From: Rhabditoides inermis
Lineage: Eukaryota; Nematoda; Chromadorea; Rhabditida; Rhabditidae
NCBI GenBank assembly: GCA_963966185.1
Contig: CAWZYM010000126.1
Location: 360,001-424,000, forward strand
DNA: 64,000 nt
Direction: 5' to 3'
Translations under genes and position numbers: made by a program
In this document: one piece after another, positions 9,664 to 20,814 of the stretch
How positions within the stretch are numbered: position 1 is the first letter of the stretch
Layout of the letters: the number at the start of each line of letters is the position of its first letter
Notes under the pieces: generated by a model
The model's input: the letters and a program-made list of their open reading frames with translations, nothing else
What the model was told of the DNA's origin: nothing
The model's database searches: none

Positions 9664-9818
9664 TAGATAGATAGATAGATAGATATAGATAGATATATTA
9701 CCTTTCCCACAGCCGAGTCGAATGCGTTCAACGCTTTGGTCTTGCATTGAGAGTGCTCGTTTACGAGGTTTGGATCGTACCATGCTGTCTGAAAAAGACA
9801 AAGAAGAGTATGCGAGTA

Positions 9819-9888
<70 letters not shown>

Positions 9889-12800
9889 TACGCACATACA
9901 ATGGAAAAAGTGTGAGCCTGGGTGCCCCCTGTGTACACACGAGTGGGCGTGCGCCCCGTCTGCGGTCATATCAAAAGACTTTTTTTAAATGAATATGATC
10001 GAATACGGGACGTGAGCTCACTACACTCGGGCTCACACCGGGGACACCCAGGCCCACAGTTCTGCTATTTCATGTGATGTGGCGAGTAGTATATTTAGGT
10101 CCATTTTTGGCATATGTAGATAAAGGTTTGTTCACCATCCGTTCATGCATCTCCTGTCGATAGTTTCGGAAAGCAGCGTCTTTCTCCTCAAAAACACATC
10201 AATTTGCATTTGAACTATGTTTCATCTCGATAATCGAACAATGAATCGATAATCGATGCAAACCCACCTGAATATACTTGACGTTAGCATACGCTTCGAT
10301 GTGTGTTTGCATTGGAGCGACCTTTGTCTGCAACGCCTTCCAACAGTCCTGCAAAGATTCGCATTTCTACGACTGCCATATGAAAGAATATTTTAATACA
10401 ACAACTTATCAGGCACAAACTTTTTCATTTCCCCCATTGAGACTAATATTTACTATGGCGTCTGTCTGTCTGTCTGTCTGTCTTTCCGGATCGATATCTC
10501 TCTTCAAAATATACCCTACTTGTTGAATTCTTCTAAAAAGTTTTCTCTTATACTAATATCGCAAAATTCCAAATATCTCGTCAATAGCGATCTTCTGATC
10601 ATAGTTATCACCCAATCTCTTAACTATGGAGATCCCCCATTGAGACTAATATTTACTATGGCGTCTGTCTGTCTGTCTGTCTGTCTTTCCGGATCGATAT
10701 CTCTCTTCAAAATATACCCTACTTGTTGAATTCTTCTAAAAAGTTTTCTCTTATACTAATATCGCAAAATTCCAAATATCTCGTCAATAGCGATCTTCTG
10801 ATCATAGTTATCACCCAATCTCTTAACTATGGAGAAAATTTTCAAAATACTTCAAATCGAACGAAACTTGGAGGGTAGGTGAATCGACCTAGGAAAAATC
10901 AATAGCCGCGGTACCAGCCGACTGCGACCTCATCTTCATGCCCAAATAGGCGAATGTACCCAAAATGCACCCAAAATTCATGATCTTCGATTTCTATAAA
11001 AATTGAATAGAAGATAGGATACGTAAAAGAAAGTATAGAAACTTGTTTCAGTTTTCGAAAAGTCGCGAAATAAAGCAAATATGATCGACTTTTCGTACAG
11101 GCAATATAGAGTGTTCAATTTGTAAACTTAAGCTTTTATGGGCATATAAGCCCTACTGTCAAAATTTCAGAACGATCGGACTTTATCTTCATATGATATT
11201 AGATCATTTTTGAGCGCGCGCTACTTGCTGGGGTCGCGCCCTCCGGGTTGCTCGCTACCAGCCGCGAGGTAACAGATCGATGTCAATTAGTTGACATTCG
11301 CAATTACAGATTCATATCCACATTGTGGTGCGTTAGTTCAATATAAACACGTGTACATATTATCAATAATATATTGATTCAGATGAAAAAGTCAAAATTT
11401 CTAGCTTCAAAGCATAACTTCAACGAAACGAACAGTTGAAGATTGGAAAAGACAAGGAAAGTTTTGCAAGACGAGTTCAGTCGTTATATAATGGTTTGTA
11501 AAGATCAAACAGATTATATAATGGTTTGTAAAGATCAAACAGACTTCAAACTTTTTCAAACTACTTCAAACATGCTCACAACAGCGCGCCCACCGGCGTA
11601 TTTTCTCTCAGCCGTGGCAACAAGGTCATTGTATGTGTATTATAGAAATACGGATTGAAAACAGTGACCGATCGGGTACATAGCGTTGTAGAAATAAAAT
11701 TTCATTGTCATACTCTTTCATACTACTTCTACAGCAAGCGCAGATTATGCGAGGGCGTGCCAGCCGGCGTGTTTTCTGTCAGCCGTCGCATGAAAAGGTC
11801 ACTGCATTGTAGACATATATTTCTTCTTTCTTTTTTTTGTTAATAGAACATTGTTTTATCGAGACTGTTATGCTCTCGTTATTACTGAAAAACGCGTTGT
11901 CTCTTGAGCAGTTCAGTAAAGAATGAAAGTGAGGTGAGGTGAGCATCAAGTGCAAGACTCATTCCAAATTACGAAGACTGTGATTAAATATTGAATGATA
12001 TCTGTAATTGATGTTGAGTCATACACGAATTGCTAATCTTTTTAATTTAATAAGTAGAACTAAACAGAAGAAAGATTACAACTGCTTCTAGAAAAGTGAT
12101 GTGATCGATGCAGAGGCGTGAGAGTAGACAGAAGAGTGCATATAACTGTTTTTAGAAAAGTGATTTGATCGATGCGGAGACGTGAGAGTAGACAAAAGAG
12201 AGCATAGAACTGTTTCTAGAAAAGTGATGTGATCGATACAGAGACGTGAGAGTAGACAGAAGAGAGCATAGAACTGTTTCTAGAAAAGTGATTTGATCGA
12301 TGCAGAGACGTGAGAGTAGACAGAAGAGAGCATAGAACTGTTTCTAGAAAAGTGATTTGATCGATGCAGAGACGTGAGAGTAGACAAAAGAGAGCATAGA
12401 AATGTTTCTAGAAAAGTGATTTGATCGATGCGGAGACGTGAGAGTAGACAGAAGAGAGCATAGAACTGTTTCTAGAACACTGTTGTGATCGATGCGGAGA
12501 CGTTAGAGTACACAGAAGAGAGCATAGAACTGTTTCTAGAAAAGTGATTTGATCGATGCAGAGACGTGAGAGTAGACAGAAGAGAGCATAGAACTGTTTC
12601 TAGAAAAGTGATTTTATCGATGCGGAGACGTGAGAGTAGACAGAAGAGAGCATAGAACTGTTTCTAGAAAAGTTATGTTATCGATGCGGAGACGTGAGAG
12701 TAGACAGAAGAGAGCATAGAACTGTTTCTAGAACACTGTTGTGATCGATGCGGAGACGTGAGAGTAGACAGAAGAGAGCATAGAACTGTTTCTAGAAAAG

Positions 12801-15777
12801 TGATTTGATCGATGAAGAGACGTGAAAGTAGACAGAAGAAAGCATAGAAATGTTTCTAGAAAAGTGATTTTATCGATGCGGAGACGTGAGATAAGACAGA
12901 AGAGAGCATAGAACTGTTTCTAGAAAAGTGATTTGATCGATGAAGAGACGTGAAAGTAGACAGAAGAAAGCATAGAAATGTTTCTAGAAAAGTGATTTGA
13001 TCGATGAAGAGACGTGAAAGTAGACAGAAGAAAGCATAGAACTGTTTCTAGAAAAGTGATTTTATCGATGCGGAGACGTGAGATAAGACAGAAGAGAGCA
13101 TAGAACTGTTTCTAGAAAAGTGATTTGATCGATGAAGAGACGTGAAAGTAGACAGAAGAAAGCATAGAAATGTTTCTAGAAAAGTGATTTTATCGATGCG
13201 GAGACGTGAGAGTAGACAGAAGAGAGCATATAACTGTTTCTAGAAAAGTGATTTTATCGATGCGGAGACGTGAGAGTAGACAGAAGAGAGCATAGAACTG
13301 TTTCTAGAAAAGTGATTTGATCGATGCAGAGACGTGAGAGTAGACAGAAGAGAGCATAGAACTGTTTCTAGAAAAGTGATTTTATCGATGCGGAGACGTG
13401 AGAGTAGACAGAAGAGAGCATAGAACTGTTTCTAGAAAAGTGATTTTATCGATGCGGAGACGTGAGAGTAGACAGAAGAGAGCATAGAACTGTTTCTAGA
13501 ACAGTGATATGACCGATGCGGAGACGTGAGAGTAGTCAGAAGAATGCATTGAACTGTGTCTAGAATGTTGTTGTTACCGCTGCGTCAAAGTGGACAGAAG
13601 ATGTTTTTCTTTTTTTCGTGATGGGAGCGTAGTTTACCATGCAACTACTTATCTAAACTATTTTCTATTCTTCTATCAACTAGTGCGGAGGCGCGCGGCA
13701 GCGCGCCGAAGCGCTAGTCGTAGTGTGAAATACCCAAACGGTAATCAGTGTATGACCATACTTTTGAATGTGATCAGGAAAAGTTGTTATTTTTCGATAT
13801 TTTTCACGTGGCATTCGTGGTTTTACACAAATTTCAGAGTGGTGTGTTCCGTTAAAGGAACAGTGGCGACTTATTTTAGACTTGGAGTATTACTAAAAAT
13901 CATATTAACCTAACTCATTTGCGTTTTCGTGGTGCGCCCTTCGTATTGAAAAACGCGCCAAAATCAGTAGGGCGAAAGACTGTGTGATTGGAGAGAGCGC
14001 AGACGGCTTGCGCGCGGCCTATGGCAGAAAAGCCCCTCAGACACGACCGACTGTCACCAAAACGTCCATTCGCGATTCCGCTTGCGTATTATGAAACTGT
14101 CCCTTTAAGTAAAAAAAGTTTGTTTGCTATGCTTGAATATCATCAGAAAGATCAAGAAAGTTAGAAAATGGTTCAAGAACGACAAGAGATACGAGTATAT
14201 ATGCGTATGTGATCGGTTTACTATGCACTGACAACAGCCAGCTGGGGTAGTAGGTCGCACGTGAGCGCTCTTTCCACTCGCTTCGCACGGAGCGTCCGTG
14301 GATTGAACAGAGACGCGGCCATAGACCACATGAGCTCCATGAACTCACTGTCCACATCTGAATTGGAGAATGCCGAGCAAACAAGAAAGCGGCATACCTC
14401 CGACCAGTCCGCGAAAGGTTGCTGTGTTTCGGACGACTGGTTTCCCAGGGTGTGGAAGAAAATGGCAGGCGAGCTCCTCAAAGGACAACGTCGAGGGAAA
14501 GAAGAAAACATGGTCGCACCTTATAGCACGACAGTTTCTCCTTCACATCTTCTCGACTCGAAAGAAGTTGGTTCAGGTATGATTCTCCATCTATTTCATC
14601 GATCGCTCCAATGTCTCGAAGGCAAAACACCAAACGCTGAAGTTTGCTGTAGTTTTTCAGATCCTCTACGAAATTGACGAGATTGAGCTCACATTGAAGG
14701 GGCTGTCGGCACTGTCGGCATTAGGCTGCGTCTTGCTGTCATTCGCCTGCGAGCCGTAATGAAGAAACATCGCCAGTTCATCCAGCGTCGTTTCCTAGTT
14801 TCATCTCTTTTATCAATCAAATGCGCAACTACTCCACACTGAATACTAGAATGCGTACTTGCATAACGTTCATACTACATGCTGTCAAACAGACGTTGGT
14901 GTCGGGTACTGTGTCGCCTGACCTTGAGCAATCCTTTGGTGTTGAATATCTGCGTGTCAGAGAGCAACACGGAGAGTGCGAAGATGAGTCCGTCGTTGTG
15001 CATGCCGTTGTGCCCCTCGGATTGTTGGCGCTGCGGGTCGAACGAGCCCTCGGTGTCCATCTCAAAGCGGTGAGACGTGACCGCATTTGCGAGTGACTAT
15101 TCGAAACGGCGCTCACCAATATCACTGCAACGTCGCCGTCTTCGGTCGAAACCACAATAGGCTCCGCCAAAACTTCGATACCGCTCGTCACACTTGAAAA
15201 CAAAGTTAGTCTCGTTGTATAAGTAATAAATTTGTTTAAACAGTTTGTTGAGCTTAACAGCTTTATGGTTTGAATATAAATACCTTTTCACGCCGCCCTT
15301 CGATAGAAATCCGTCCGGGAAAGAAGCTTCGGAACGGAGAGGCGGTGGACGGACATCCCACTGAAATAGCCACCAAATGTATCAGAAAAATAACTGCACT
15401 CACAAGTCCGGTTCTGAGTTGCTCTTTGCGAAGGTCCAGCAAGTATCGGCGTAAGATGTTGAGTAGAAATGATTTTCCCTCGCGAAAAGGACCCGCAACC
15501 GAAACGATCGACACCTGAAAGACAATAATGAACATCTATTACATAATTTCGACTTTTTTTAAAGTACTTCCCGGCATGTTTCGAAGATGCTCGCTTTGGA
15601 TGATGTCTTGCAGGTGTTGTTGATTAACTTTCGTCAATGTTTCTCCGTTCTCCAGACTTATTTTTTCGAACATCTGAAATGTATTTTTGAAGCATAGTCT
15701 GTTATATGTAGGAGACACACCTGTTTCGTTGTAGCTGGATTGAACTGTAATAGTTCGTCGGCTATTGCCCCGTTCAT
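9104..15777 (-). CDS. ATL: Atlastin-like membrane GTPase, copy A, frameshifted C-terminus
   Basis: Atlastins fuse ER membranes using an N-terminal dynamin-like GTPase, a helical middle and a C-terminal membrane hairpin. Minus-strand exons: 15721-15777 ([10 protein letters not shown]...), about 15568-15673, 15404-15514 (P-loop [13 protein letters not shown]), 15284-15360, 15117-15192, 14923-15060 (G3 [10 protein letters not shown]), 14693-14794, 14520-14636 (G4-region LVFCLRD), 14398-14476 (CHFLPHPGK), about 14228-14357 ([11 protein letters not shown]), 10268-10348, 9702-9788, 9342-9404 and 9104-9292. Almost all junctions are in phase. The exon 2/3 junction needs a non-GT donor, and the exon 10/11 link is unresolved. 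Intron 10 is swollen by about 3.7 kb of elements. In the last exon, ACCCATGG is duplicated in tandem (9133-9148). The frame then stops at 9104-9106 and loses the hydrophobic segment, which is still readable out of frame down to 9012. It may be a pseudogene or a truncated soluble form. Confidence 0.8.
9430..9690. repeat. (TATATC)n and (TA)n microsatellites in intron 12 of copy A
   Basis: TATCTA hexamer repeats from 9430 to about 9590 are followed by TA repeats. A TA tract occupies the same intron position in copy B (22167-22245), so the microsatellite predates the duplication or arose twice at a prone site. Confidence 0.8.
9820..9882. repeat. (TA)n microsatellite in intron 11 of copy A
   Basis: An uninterrupted TA tract about 60 bp long. 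Exon 12 of copy A is therefore bracketed by two TA tracts. Confidence 0.85.
10433..10836. repeat. 194-bp tandem duplication, two near-identical copies
   Basis: Each copy begins CCCCCATTGAGACTAATATT, runs through (GTCT)n and ends at TTAACTATGGAGA. The near identity implies recent duplication of the element's terminal part. Confidence 0.85.
12066..13590. repeat. 64-bp minisatellite, about 23 copies
   Basis: The unit contains ACTGTTTCTAGAAAAGTGAT, then TCGATGC(A/G)GAGACGTGAG, then AGTAGACAGAAGAGAGCA. It is the reverse complement of the array at 32330-34445. Variants (GATTTTATCGATGCGG versus GATTTGATCGATGCAG, and a higher-order block with GATAAGACAG) recur in patches, indicating local unequal exchange. 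Confidence 0.9.
13681..13718. repeat. GC-rich terminal hairpin
   Basis: GTGCGGAGGCGCGCGGCAGC pairs with the following CGCGCCGAAGCGCTAG. This is the inverted version of the hairpin that ends modules at 29.7-49.2 kb. Confidence 0.8.
13856..14104. mobile_element. TTAA-flanked MITE in intron 10 of copy A
   Basis: TTAA at 13852-13855 and 14105-14108. Left end AGGAACAGTGGCGACTTA; right end GAAACTGTCCCT. The flank just left of it (AAATTTCAGAGTGGTGTGTT) matches the end of the related MITE at 24452-24798, so two elements abut at one TTAA. Confidence 0.7.
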
Positions 15778-15832
15778 CGCTGCAATTTAATTTGTTTTAG
15801 AGAAGCAAACTACTCTAAAGTTCGTGTGTTAA

Positions 15833-16621
15833 AGATAAAGGCACAGTGGCGCTTAGTTTTTGAGTTTCCATGAAAACATCCATGAAAACACGAAATAAAC
15901 AAAGAAAACGCGAAAGAACCGCGTTTCCTCGTTACCTCACGCTTACCAGAATATGCACGTGCGAAGCGGGGTAAAGCGAATTCAAACTTCGCGCCAAATT
16001 GCTTTTCGGAAAGTTGAGATCGCTATAGGGTATCCCCCATTTTCACGGTACGCGAATTATCGGCGGTCGGCCAGACAGGGGCGAAATGACGAGCTTTTTA
16101 TGCAAATTGGAGAAATTTAGAGGTTTTACGCCGAAAACGCGGCAAAAATGAAAGAAAAAGAAAAATCGAAATCTAGAGTTCTGTGCGGTCTCTATCAAAT
16201 CACCTTTTCCCTCAAACTGGGTTCTGTAACATGAGTTTGAAGTGAGTTATTAAGTTTTCTAGATTTTACCTATTGAACCGCCTCAAAAACGTGGTTATCG
16301 AATGATAACAAGAAAACTAGAGCGAAATTCAAAAATCGAAATCTAGAGTTCTATGGAGAATGGGGATCCAAAAATTGGAAAAATTCATCGATTGGAGTTA
16401 TTAGCTTTGGAAGGGGAAGAACTCTGCTTCATTAGAATTGCAAATTACCTTAATTTCCCTAAAATCAGACCGCAAAGCGCGCAATTCGCGCGGTCGAATG
16501 GTCTTGCGCGGGCCGATAGCGCGGCTAAGCTAAATGCGATGAAATGATGTCTGGAAAATATGCGGCGAGATGGCTGCCGTACCGTGAACCGGGGGGGATA
16601 CCCTATAACGCCCCTGTGCCT
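15833..16621. mobile_element. TTAA-flanked MITE upstream of atlastin copy A, interrupted
   Basis: Begins AGATAAAGGCACAGTGGCG after TTAA (15829-15832) and ends CGCCCCTGTGCCT before TTAA (16622-16625). The left edge lies about 55 bp upstream of the gene's start codon. A TATA-flanked element (16028-16603) sits near its right end. Confidence 0.6.
16028..16603. mobile_element. TATA-flanked inverted-repeat element
   Basis: Flanked by TATA on each side (16024-16027 and 16604-16607). Left end GGGTATCCCCCATTTTCACG; right end is the complement, GGGGGGGATACCC preceded by CCGTGAACC. The termini match those of 24943-25850. No transposase is encoded. Confidence 0.7.
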
Positions 16622-16625
16622 TTAA

Positions 16626-17010
16626 AGGCACAGTGGTGACTTATATATCTGCCACAACCTTCCACAACTCCTCATTAACGCAAGAGCAAAATATTTGCAA
16701 CAAACGGGAATCGAACCTGCGAGTTGGGTGCCACAACGCAGCGGTCATGCAATGCGCCATGAAGCAAGTGAACGCGAGTCGTTCATTTGCGCTTATGTCT
16801 CCGAGAGCACTTTTCGCAGTATTGAAGAGTTGGGCGGAAGGCCATTCGTGTTGAGACCAATTTTAAATTTGAAAAATCTTCTGCATCTCAGGCAGTTACA
16901 GATTTATAAGTAACGCGGAATAGTCGTTATTTCGCACAAAATACAAATGTGTTAGGTTAATATGATTTTTAATAATATTCCGAGTCGAAAATAAGTCGCC
17001 AGTGTTCCTT
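16626..17010. mobile_element. TTAA-flanked MITE with tRNA-like head (inverted)
   Basis: TTAA at 16622-16625 (shared with the neighbouring MITE) and 17011-17014. Left end AGGCACAGTGGTGACTTA; right end ATAAGTCGCCAGTGTTCC. The inverted B box GGAATCGAACC at 16711-16721 belongs to the tRNA-like segment. A diverged copy is at 26297-26600, upstream of atlastin copy B. Confidence 0.7.
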
Positions 17011-17014
17011 TTAA

Positions 17015-17423
17015 CCAAGAATTCCACTTTAAAGATTGTCAAAATATGAAAACTTCTCATATTCCAAGATACAACCTAGAAAAACATTCGGCAAAAAACG
17101 AGGAGCAAGCTGGTTGTACAATTTCTTATCACCCATTATATAAGGGATAAGGCGCCTCACCTTACACTGATTAGAAAAAGTCGTGGCAACTCGTGAAAGC
17201 CTTTGTTTACCAATTCGAAACAGTGATAAAAATACTGATAATGATAGAGTTGAGCAGACTCCAAACATGCAACGCTCGATGATCCTAATCGAAAACATGG
17301 AAAGAGGCTTCAATAACAAAGACTTGTGAATTGTCGTAAGTATGTGTTATATCTGTTTTCATTTCTTCTGGCATCATGTAAACAATCAAGTATGGATTTT
17401 TTTCGATTCATCGCTATCACTTA

Positions 17424-17455
<32 letters not shown>

Positions 17456-18020
17456 CACCTATTTCGCACAATGCCGTGCAATTAGCCAACAACATGCGGG
17501 AAGGCGCGGCTTTCACTACCACCCTCCCTACCCTTCATACCACACTTGTCATTCGGCACTCGTCCGCCCGTGTTCTGTAGCCCTGACCTGCCGATGCCGT
17601 GATTCACTCTGTAAGGAGAATGTCGCGAGCGTCGCGCCCAGAGACAGGTGCACTTGTTGAGAGTGTTGAGTCACTTTCAGGTGATCATCTCTTCTCTCTC
17701 TCTCGATGTGGGTTGTGGTATACTGACCAAGCGTTCTTCCGCCAGAACTTTCGAGATCTCATTTCTCCCTTTCCTCTCTCCAAACTCATTTGTCTAATTC
17801 AGACGCGATCACTGCCACACTTTTCGAGCATGTTAGTTGATAGCTACTTTCTTCATGTACTAATGAATCATACATACTAAAACAGAATTCGGATACTTGC
17901 CTTATCCAAATTCTTATTAACTTCATGGACATGTTTTTGGTGTGTAATTTTATGTGACACTCTTGTGTAAAGTCACAGTTTTCTTCCTATTTTCGTCACA
18001 GGTTAATAGTTTTTAGTAAT
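17015..18020. other. Upstream region of atlastin copy A, no gene supported
   Basis: The first about 60 bp still match 26595-26650. The rest holds a short CT repeat (17425-17455) and unremarkable reading frames without splice support. Confidence 0.4.
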
Positions 18021-18440
18021 GTAAATATGTAAGAAGCGTTTCACAATAGTTCAGCGCCACTCCCTATCAATGGATCGTTATCACTCAAGTACTGATGTTA
18101 ATCTCTTACGGTCGTTGTGACCCTTTATGTGAATATTGCAAAATGCGTGGTATCGCAAACAGCTTAACCCGGTCTCTGTAAGCATGGACCAGAACCCATG
18201 CGTTCGCAACCGGGGGTTTTCAAAACTTTATTCGAGTGAGATTCTAATTTTTTTTTGAGATTCGAGAACTTTCTTTTTTGTTAATGATACATACTTAAGA
18301 AACACCTTCATTTGGACATAATTTGTTTTCAATGGAACTGTAAACAACTACAACCGGTCATTATCGCGCTTTTCAAGCAAACTGAGTGAGTGAATCACGT
18401 CAGAGTATCATGTGCACATCAAGAGTTTTTGTCGTTCTCA
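18020..18440. repeat. Segment duplicated at 28460-28830
   Basis: Shared phrases include ATGGATCGTTATCACTCAAG and CATTTGGACATAAT, with indels. This is the distal part of the large direct duplication that also carries the atlastin genes (offset about 10.4 kb). Confidence 0.7.
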
Positions 18441-19489
18441 TCAACACATCATATCATATGTTCCATCACGAACGTATATTCATTACGTACATATTCATAA
18501 AACTCATGGTATGAGTGAGAGTGGCCTTGGCGTGCGAGCAGGGCTCCGGCTTGCGGCTTGGGTGGCGGCCCTCCCTCCCCTCCTCGCTGCGTCGTGGTGG
18601 CAGTGGCGGGTGTGCTGGCCCTTGACCCGTGCCTTGTTGGGGGTCCTTGTTCTTCTTCTACTTGTTCTTCTCGTGGTGTCAATGCCATCCTGATTGTTTT
18701 TCTCTTCCTGCTCACCAGCCTGATTCTCGTTAGCATAGCGTTTCTGTGGTCATTGTCGTCGTTGCCGCAGAGTCGCTCGCTGTCGTTGTTCTTCTCGGCG
18801 GCGGCTGTCTCCCGTGGTCGCCGGTGTCGAGTCGACGTCCTGTTTCCGCTTCTCTTACTTCAACTTCAGCTTCTTAAAAGCAGCCATCAGCTCATTTCAC
18901 TATTTCGATCAGCTAAGTCATTCTATCCGTTTCTCAATCAACACTCCTTCAGTACAATGCAAAGTTTTTCCAATTATTTTTCCCCATACCCATTAGGAGA
19001 TCATCTTTAGATTTGGAAACAAATGAAGAGAGACTTCGCCGTCAGTTTCCTCGTTCTCTTGCCGCTCAGCATCCGCACGGAACATTATTAGGATCGGCGC
19101 GAAGCGCCGAGCGTTTGGGTTCCCTTAACGGCTCGCAGAACCGCTCGGCCCGCAGGGCCGCCAAAATCGCTTGGAAATCATTCAAATAATAAATGTTTCA
19201 GAGTTTAATCATGATATTGTCTCTAAATCGTCCGTTGAACAACTATAAACCAAAACAAAACATGAAACAATAGTTTAAGACCACAAATTATGTTCGCTGG
19301 TTAGGTCTGCACGTCTGCGAGGTATGCAGCTCGTCGCTGATTCGCTGAAAGACCCGCTCAAACCCCGCCCCCGCGCGCTCATTGGTTCGTGATGCAAGAG
19401 CGCTGTGCGGGAGAGCGCGATAATATGCACACTGTTTGTGATTTGCGTAGTCGTAAAGAATTTCTTCGAAATTCAACAAAAGGACATTC
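18441..19489. other. Mixed sequence, possible low-complexity minus-strand exon
   Basis: A minus-strand frame at 18449-18736 encodes a Glu/Pro/Thr-rich peptide (EEQVEEEQGPPTRHGS, GGEGGPPPKPQAGALLARQ), with an acceptor-like CAG near 18720. It could be an exon of a disordered protein but has no recognisable domain. The remainder includes a GC palindrome near 19094-19170. Nothing else is supported. Confidence 0.25.
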
Positions 19490-20022
19490 ATTATCTTTTG
19501 AAAAGTACAAACGTAAAGTACCTCTGTTTGGGTTTATCTCAATTCAACAAAAGCACATGCATAAAACTATTATTTCTACACTAAACTATAAACACAAACC
19601 TGCTCTCTCAAAACGATCACAAATACATTGACAATCAAATGCCAAGATGATAATACTATTGCACACAAATTCTATCACTCACATTCTATCAACCCGTTTA
19701 TCAAAAGAGTCATCTATCAAAAAGCTCTTGTACTTATATACATTCAGAAATGATGAAAACATCATTGTAAACTAAACGATTGTTCTATAGCTGCTTATTG
19801 ATGCTTTCATCACAATGCTTTCATAAAAAAAACAAAAAGTATATTATATATATAGCCCCTATTGATAAATTATCGATAAAGTATACGTTTCTACATATCG
19901 TTTGAGAGAGCAGGTTTGTGTTTATAGTTTAGTGTAGAAATAATAGTTTTATGCATGTGCTTTTGTTGAATTGAGATAAACCCTAACAGAGGTACTTTAC
20001 GTTTGTACTTTTCAAAAGAGAA
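19490..20022. mobile_element. Long-TIR non-autonomous element, second member
   Basis: Arms 19490-19620 and about 19890-20022 are inverted copies (TTTTGAAAAGTACAAACGTA at the left edge, TTATAGTTTAGTGTAGAAAT in the right arm). It is related to 7228-8074 and shares that element's left flank (TTTCTTCGAAATTC), so both may descend from one copy in the large duplication. Confidence 0.65.
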
Positions 20023-20269
20023 TACTATTTTGTGCTAACTACATGTTCTGTAGCACTTGGAAAAGCAAAGCGCGCGAGGGCTCGTTAGCGAGAGGGTGAC
20101 GCTCAGAACATGTGCAGGCAGGCAGACAGACACATGAAAACGATCGCCAAGGGATTGAATGGAACTGATGATGATTCTCTTCATGGGTTTGTAAAAGCGT
20201 CGATGTCTTTTGAACGCCCTCACGCACTTCCCATTCGTCATTCGTCTTATCGTTTCAATCGTGCCATCA

Positions 20270-20420
20270 TCAACGTATTTTATTTAGATGACTCAAATAT
20301 CTCCGTTTCACTCCTTCTCTATCCAAGTCATTTTTTCTCAGCCTTTGTTCCAGCCCGGCCTTGTAAAGGACGGGGCTGAGGAACCCGCTCTGTCTCACTC
20401 CTCCTTGAAAATTCACCTCG
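20270..20420 (-). pseudogene. RTE-like LINE reverse transcriptase fragment
   Basis: The minus-strand frame reads FQGGVRQSGFLSPVLYKAGL, then KNDLDREGVKRRYLSHL. This resembles the block leading to the YADD/FADD motif in RTE-type elements (GVRQGD.LSP.LF...). The catalytic Asp pair itself is missing. It may be related to the 3' fragment at 28840-29160. Confidence 0.65.
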
Positions 20421-20523
20421 GTTTGCTTCTTGTTAACTTGATCTCGTGCCTTCATTCCCGTGTAGTCTTTAGAGTTTTGTCTTCTTTCAGGTTGAGCGTC
20501 TCCTGTCCAGATAAGACACGTCT

Positions 20524-20787
20524 TCATATTTTTTGCGGCTGTAGTTGTCGGGTCTCACTAGTACGAGAGGTGATAGCGCGCCCTTCGTCGAGTACCTTGT
20601 GGTAGTCATAGATCACAACAAGTCTTTCCGGATGACACGGAGAGTAAGCTATGTAAGGTGCAATCTGTTCTTTCAGAAACACGACGGTCTGCCTTCGGGT
20701 GTTGGCAGCACCAGACGATATCAATAGGTGGCCGGTGTTGTGGAATACGGATTGTGTCTCTCCATCTATCAAGCATCCGTAGTACAA
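20524..20787 (-). CDS. Unknown repeated ORF
   Basis: An 87-codon frame containing GHLLISSGAANTRRQTVVF, LKEQIAPYIAYSPCHPERL and VIYDYHKVLDEGRAITSRTS. A shorter degraded copy lies at 2519-2640. The protein-level similarity between the two, with the second copy full of indels, suggests a mobile element rather than a host gene. I do not recognise the family, and it may be part of the neighbouring RTE-like fragment. Confidence 0.3.
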   Translation of the reverse strand: MYYGCLIDGETQSVFHNTGHLLISSGAANTRRQTVVFLKEQIAPYIAYSPCHPERLVVIYDYHKVLDEGRAITSRTSETRQLQPQKI

Positions 20788-20814
20788 TGGACATCAAAAA
20801 CATTAGAGGCTATC

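Larger units (their letters stand above)
10434..13718 (-). mobile_element. Hairpin-terminated module inserted in intron 10 of atlastin copy A
   Basis: This is the reverse complement of the module at 29.7-35.9 kb. It contains, in order, the CCATAGTAAATATTAG end block (here inverted, 10437-10455), the core (for example CGAAGATCATGAATTTT inverted near 10978), the 64-bp minisatellite (12066-13590) and a GC hairpin (13681-13718). The first 194 bp are duplicated in tandem (copies start at 10433 and 10627). The same intron in copy B is only about 200 bp and lacks all of this, which confirms insertion. Confidence 0.75.

Noticed and set aside
9417..9988. Open frames of alternating Ile/Tyr or Leu/Tyr
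   Set aside because: They are translations of TA and TATATC microsatellites. The only real coding piece there is the 9702-9788 exon on the minus strand.
12066..13590. Regular repeats that could suggest a CRISPR array
   Set aside because: The repeats are contiguous 64-bp units with no unique spacers and no cas genes, and the DNA is eukaryotic. It is a minisatellite.
14261..14677. 138-codon plus-strand ORF (and its twin at 23463-23882)
   Set aside because: Antisense to atlastin exons 8-10. Its conservation between the two copies follows from the minus-strand coding sequence.
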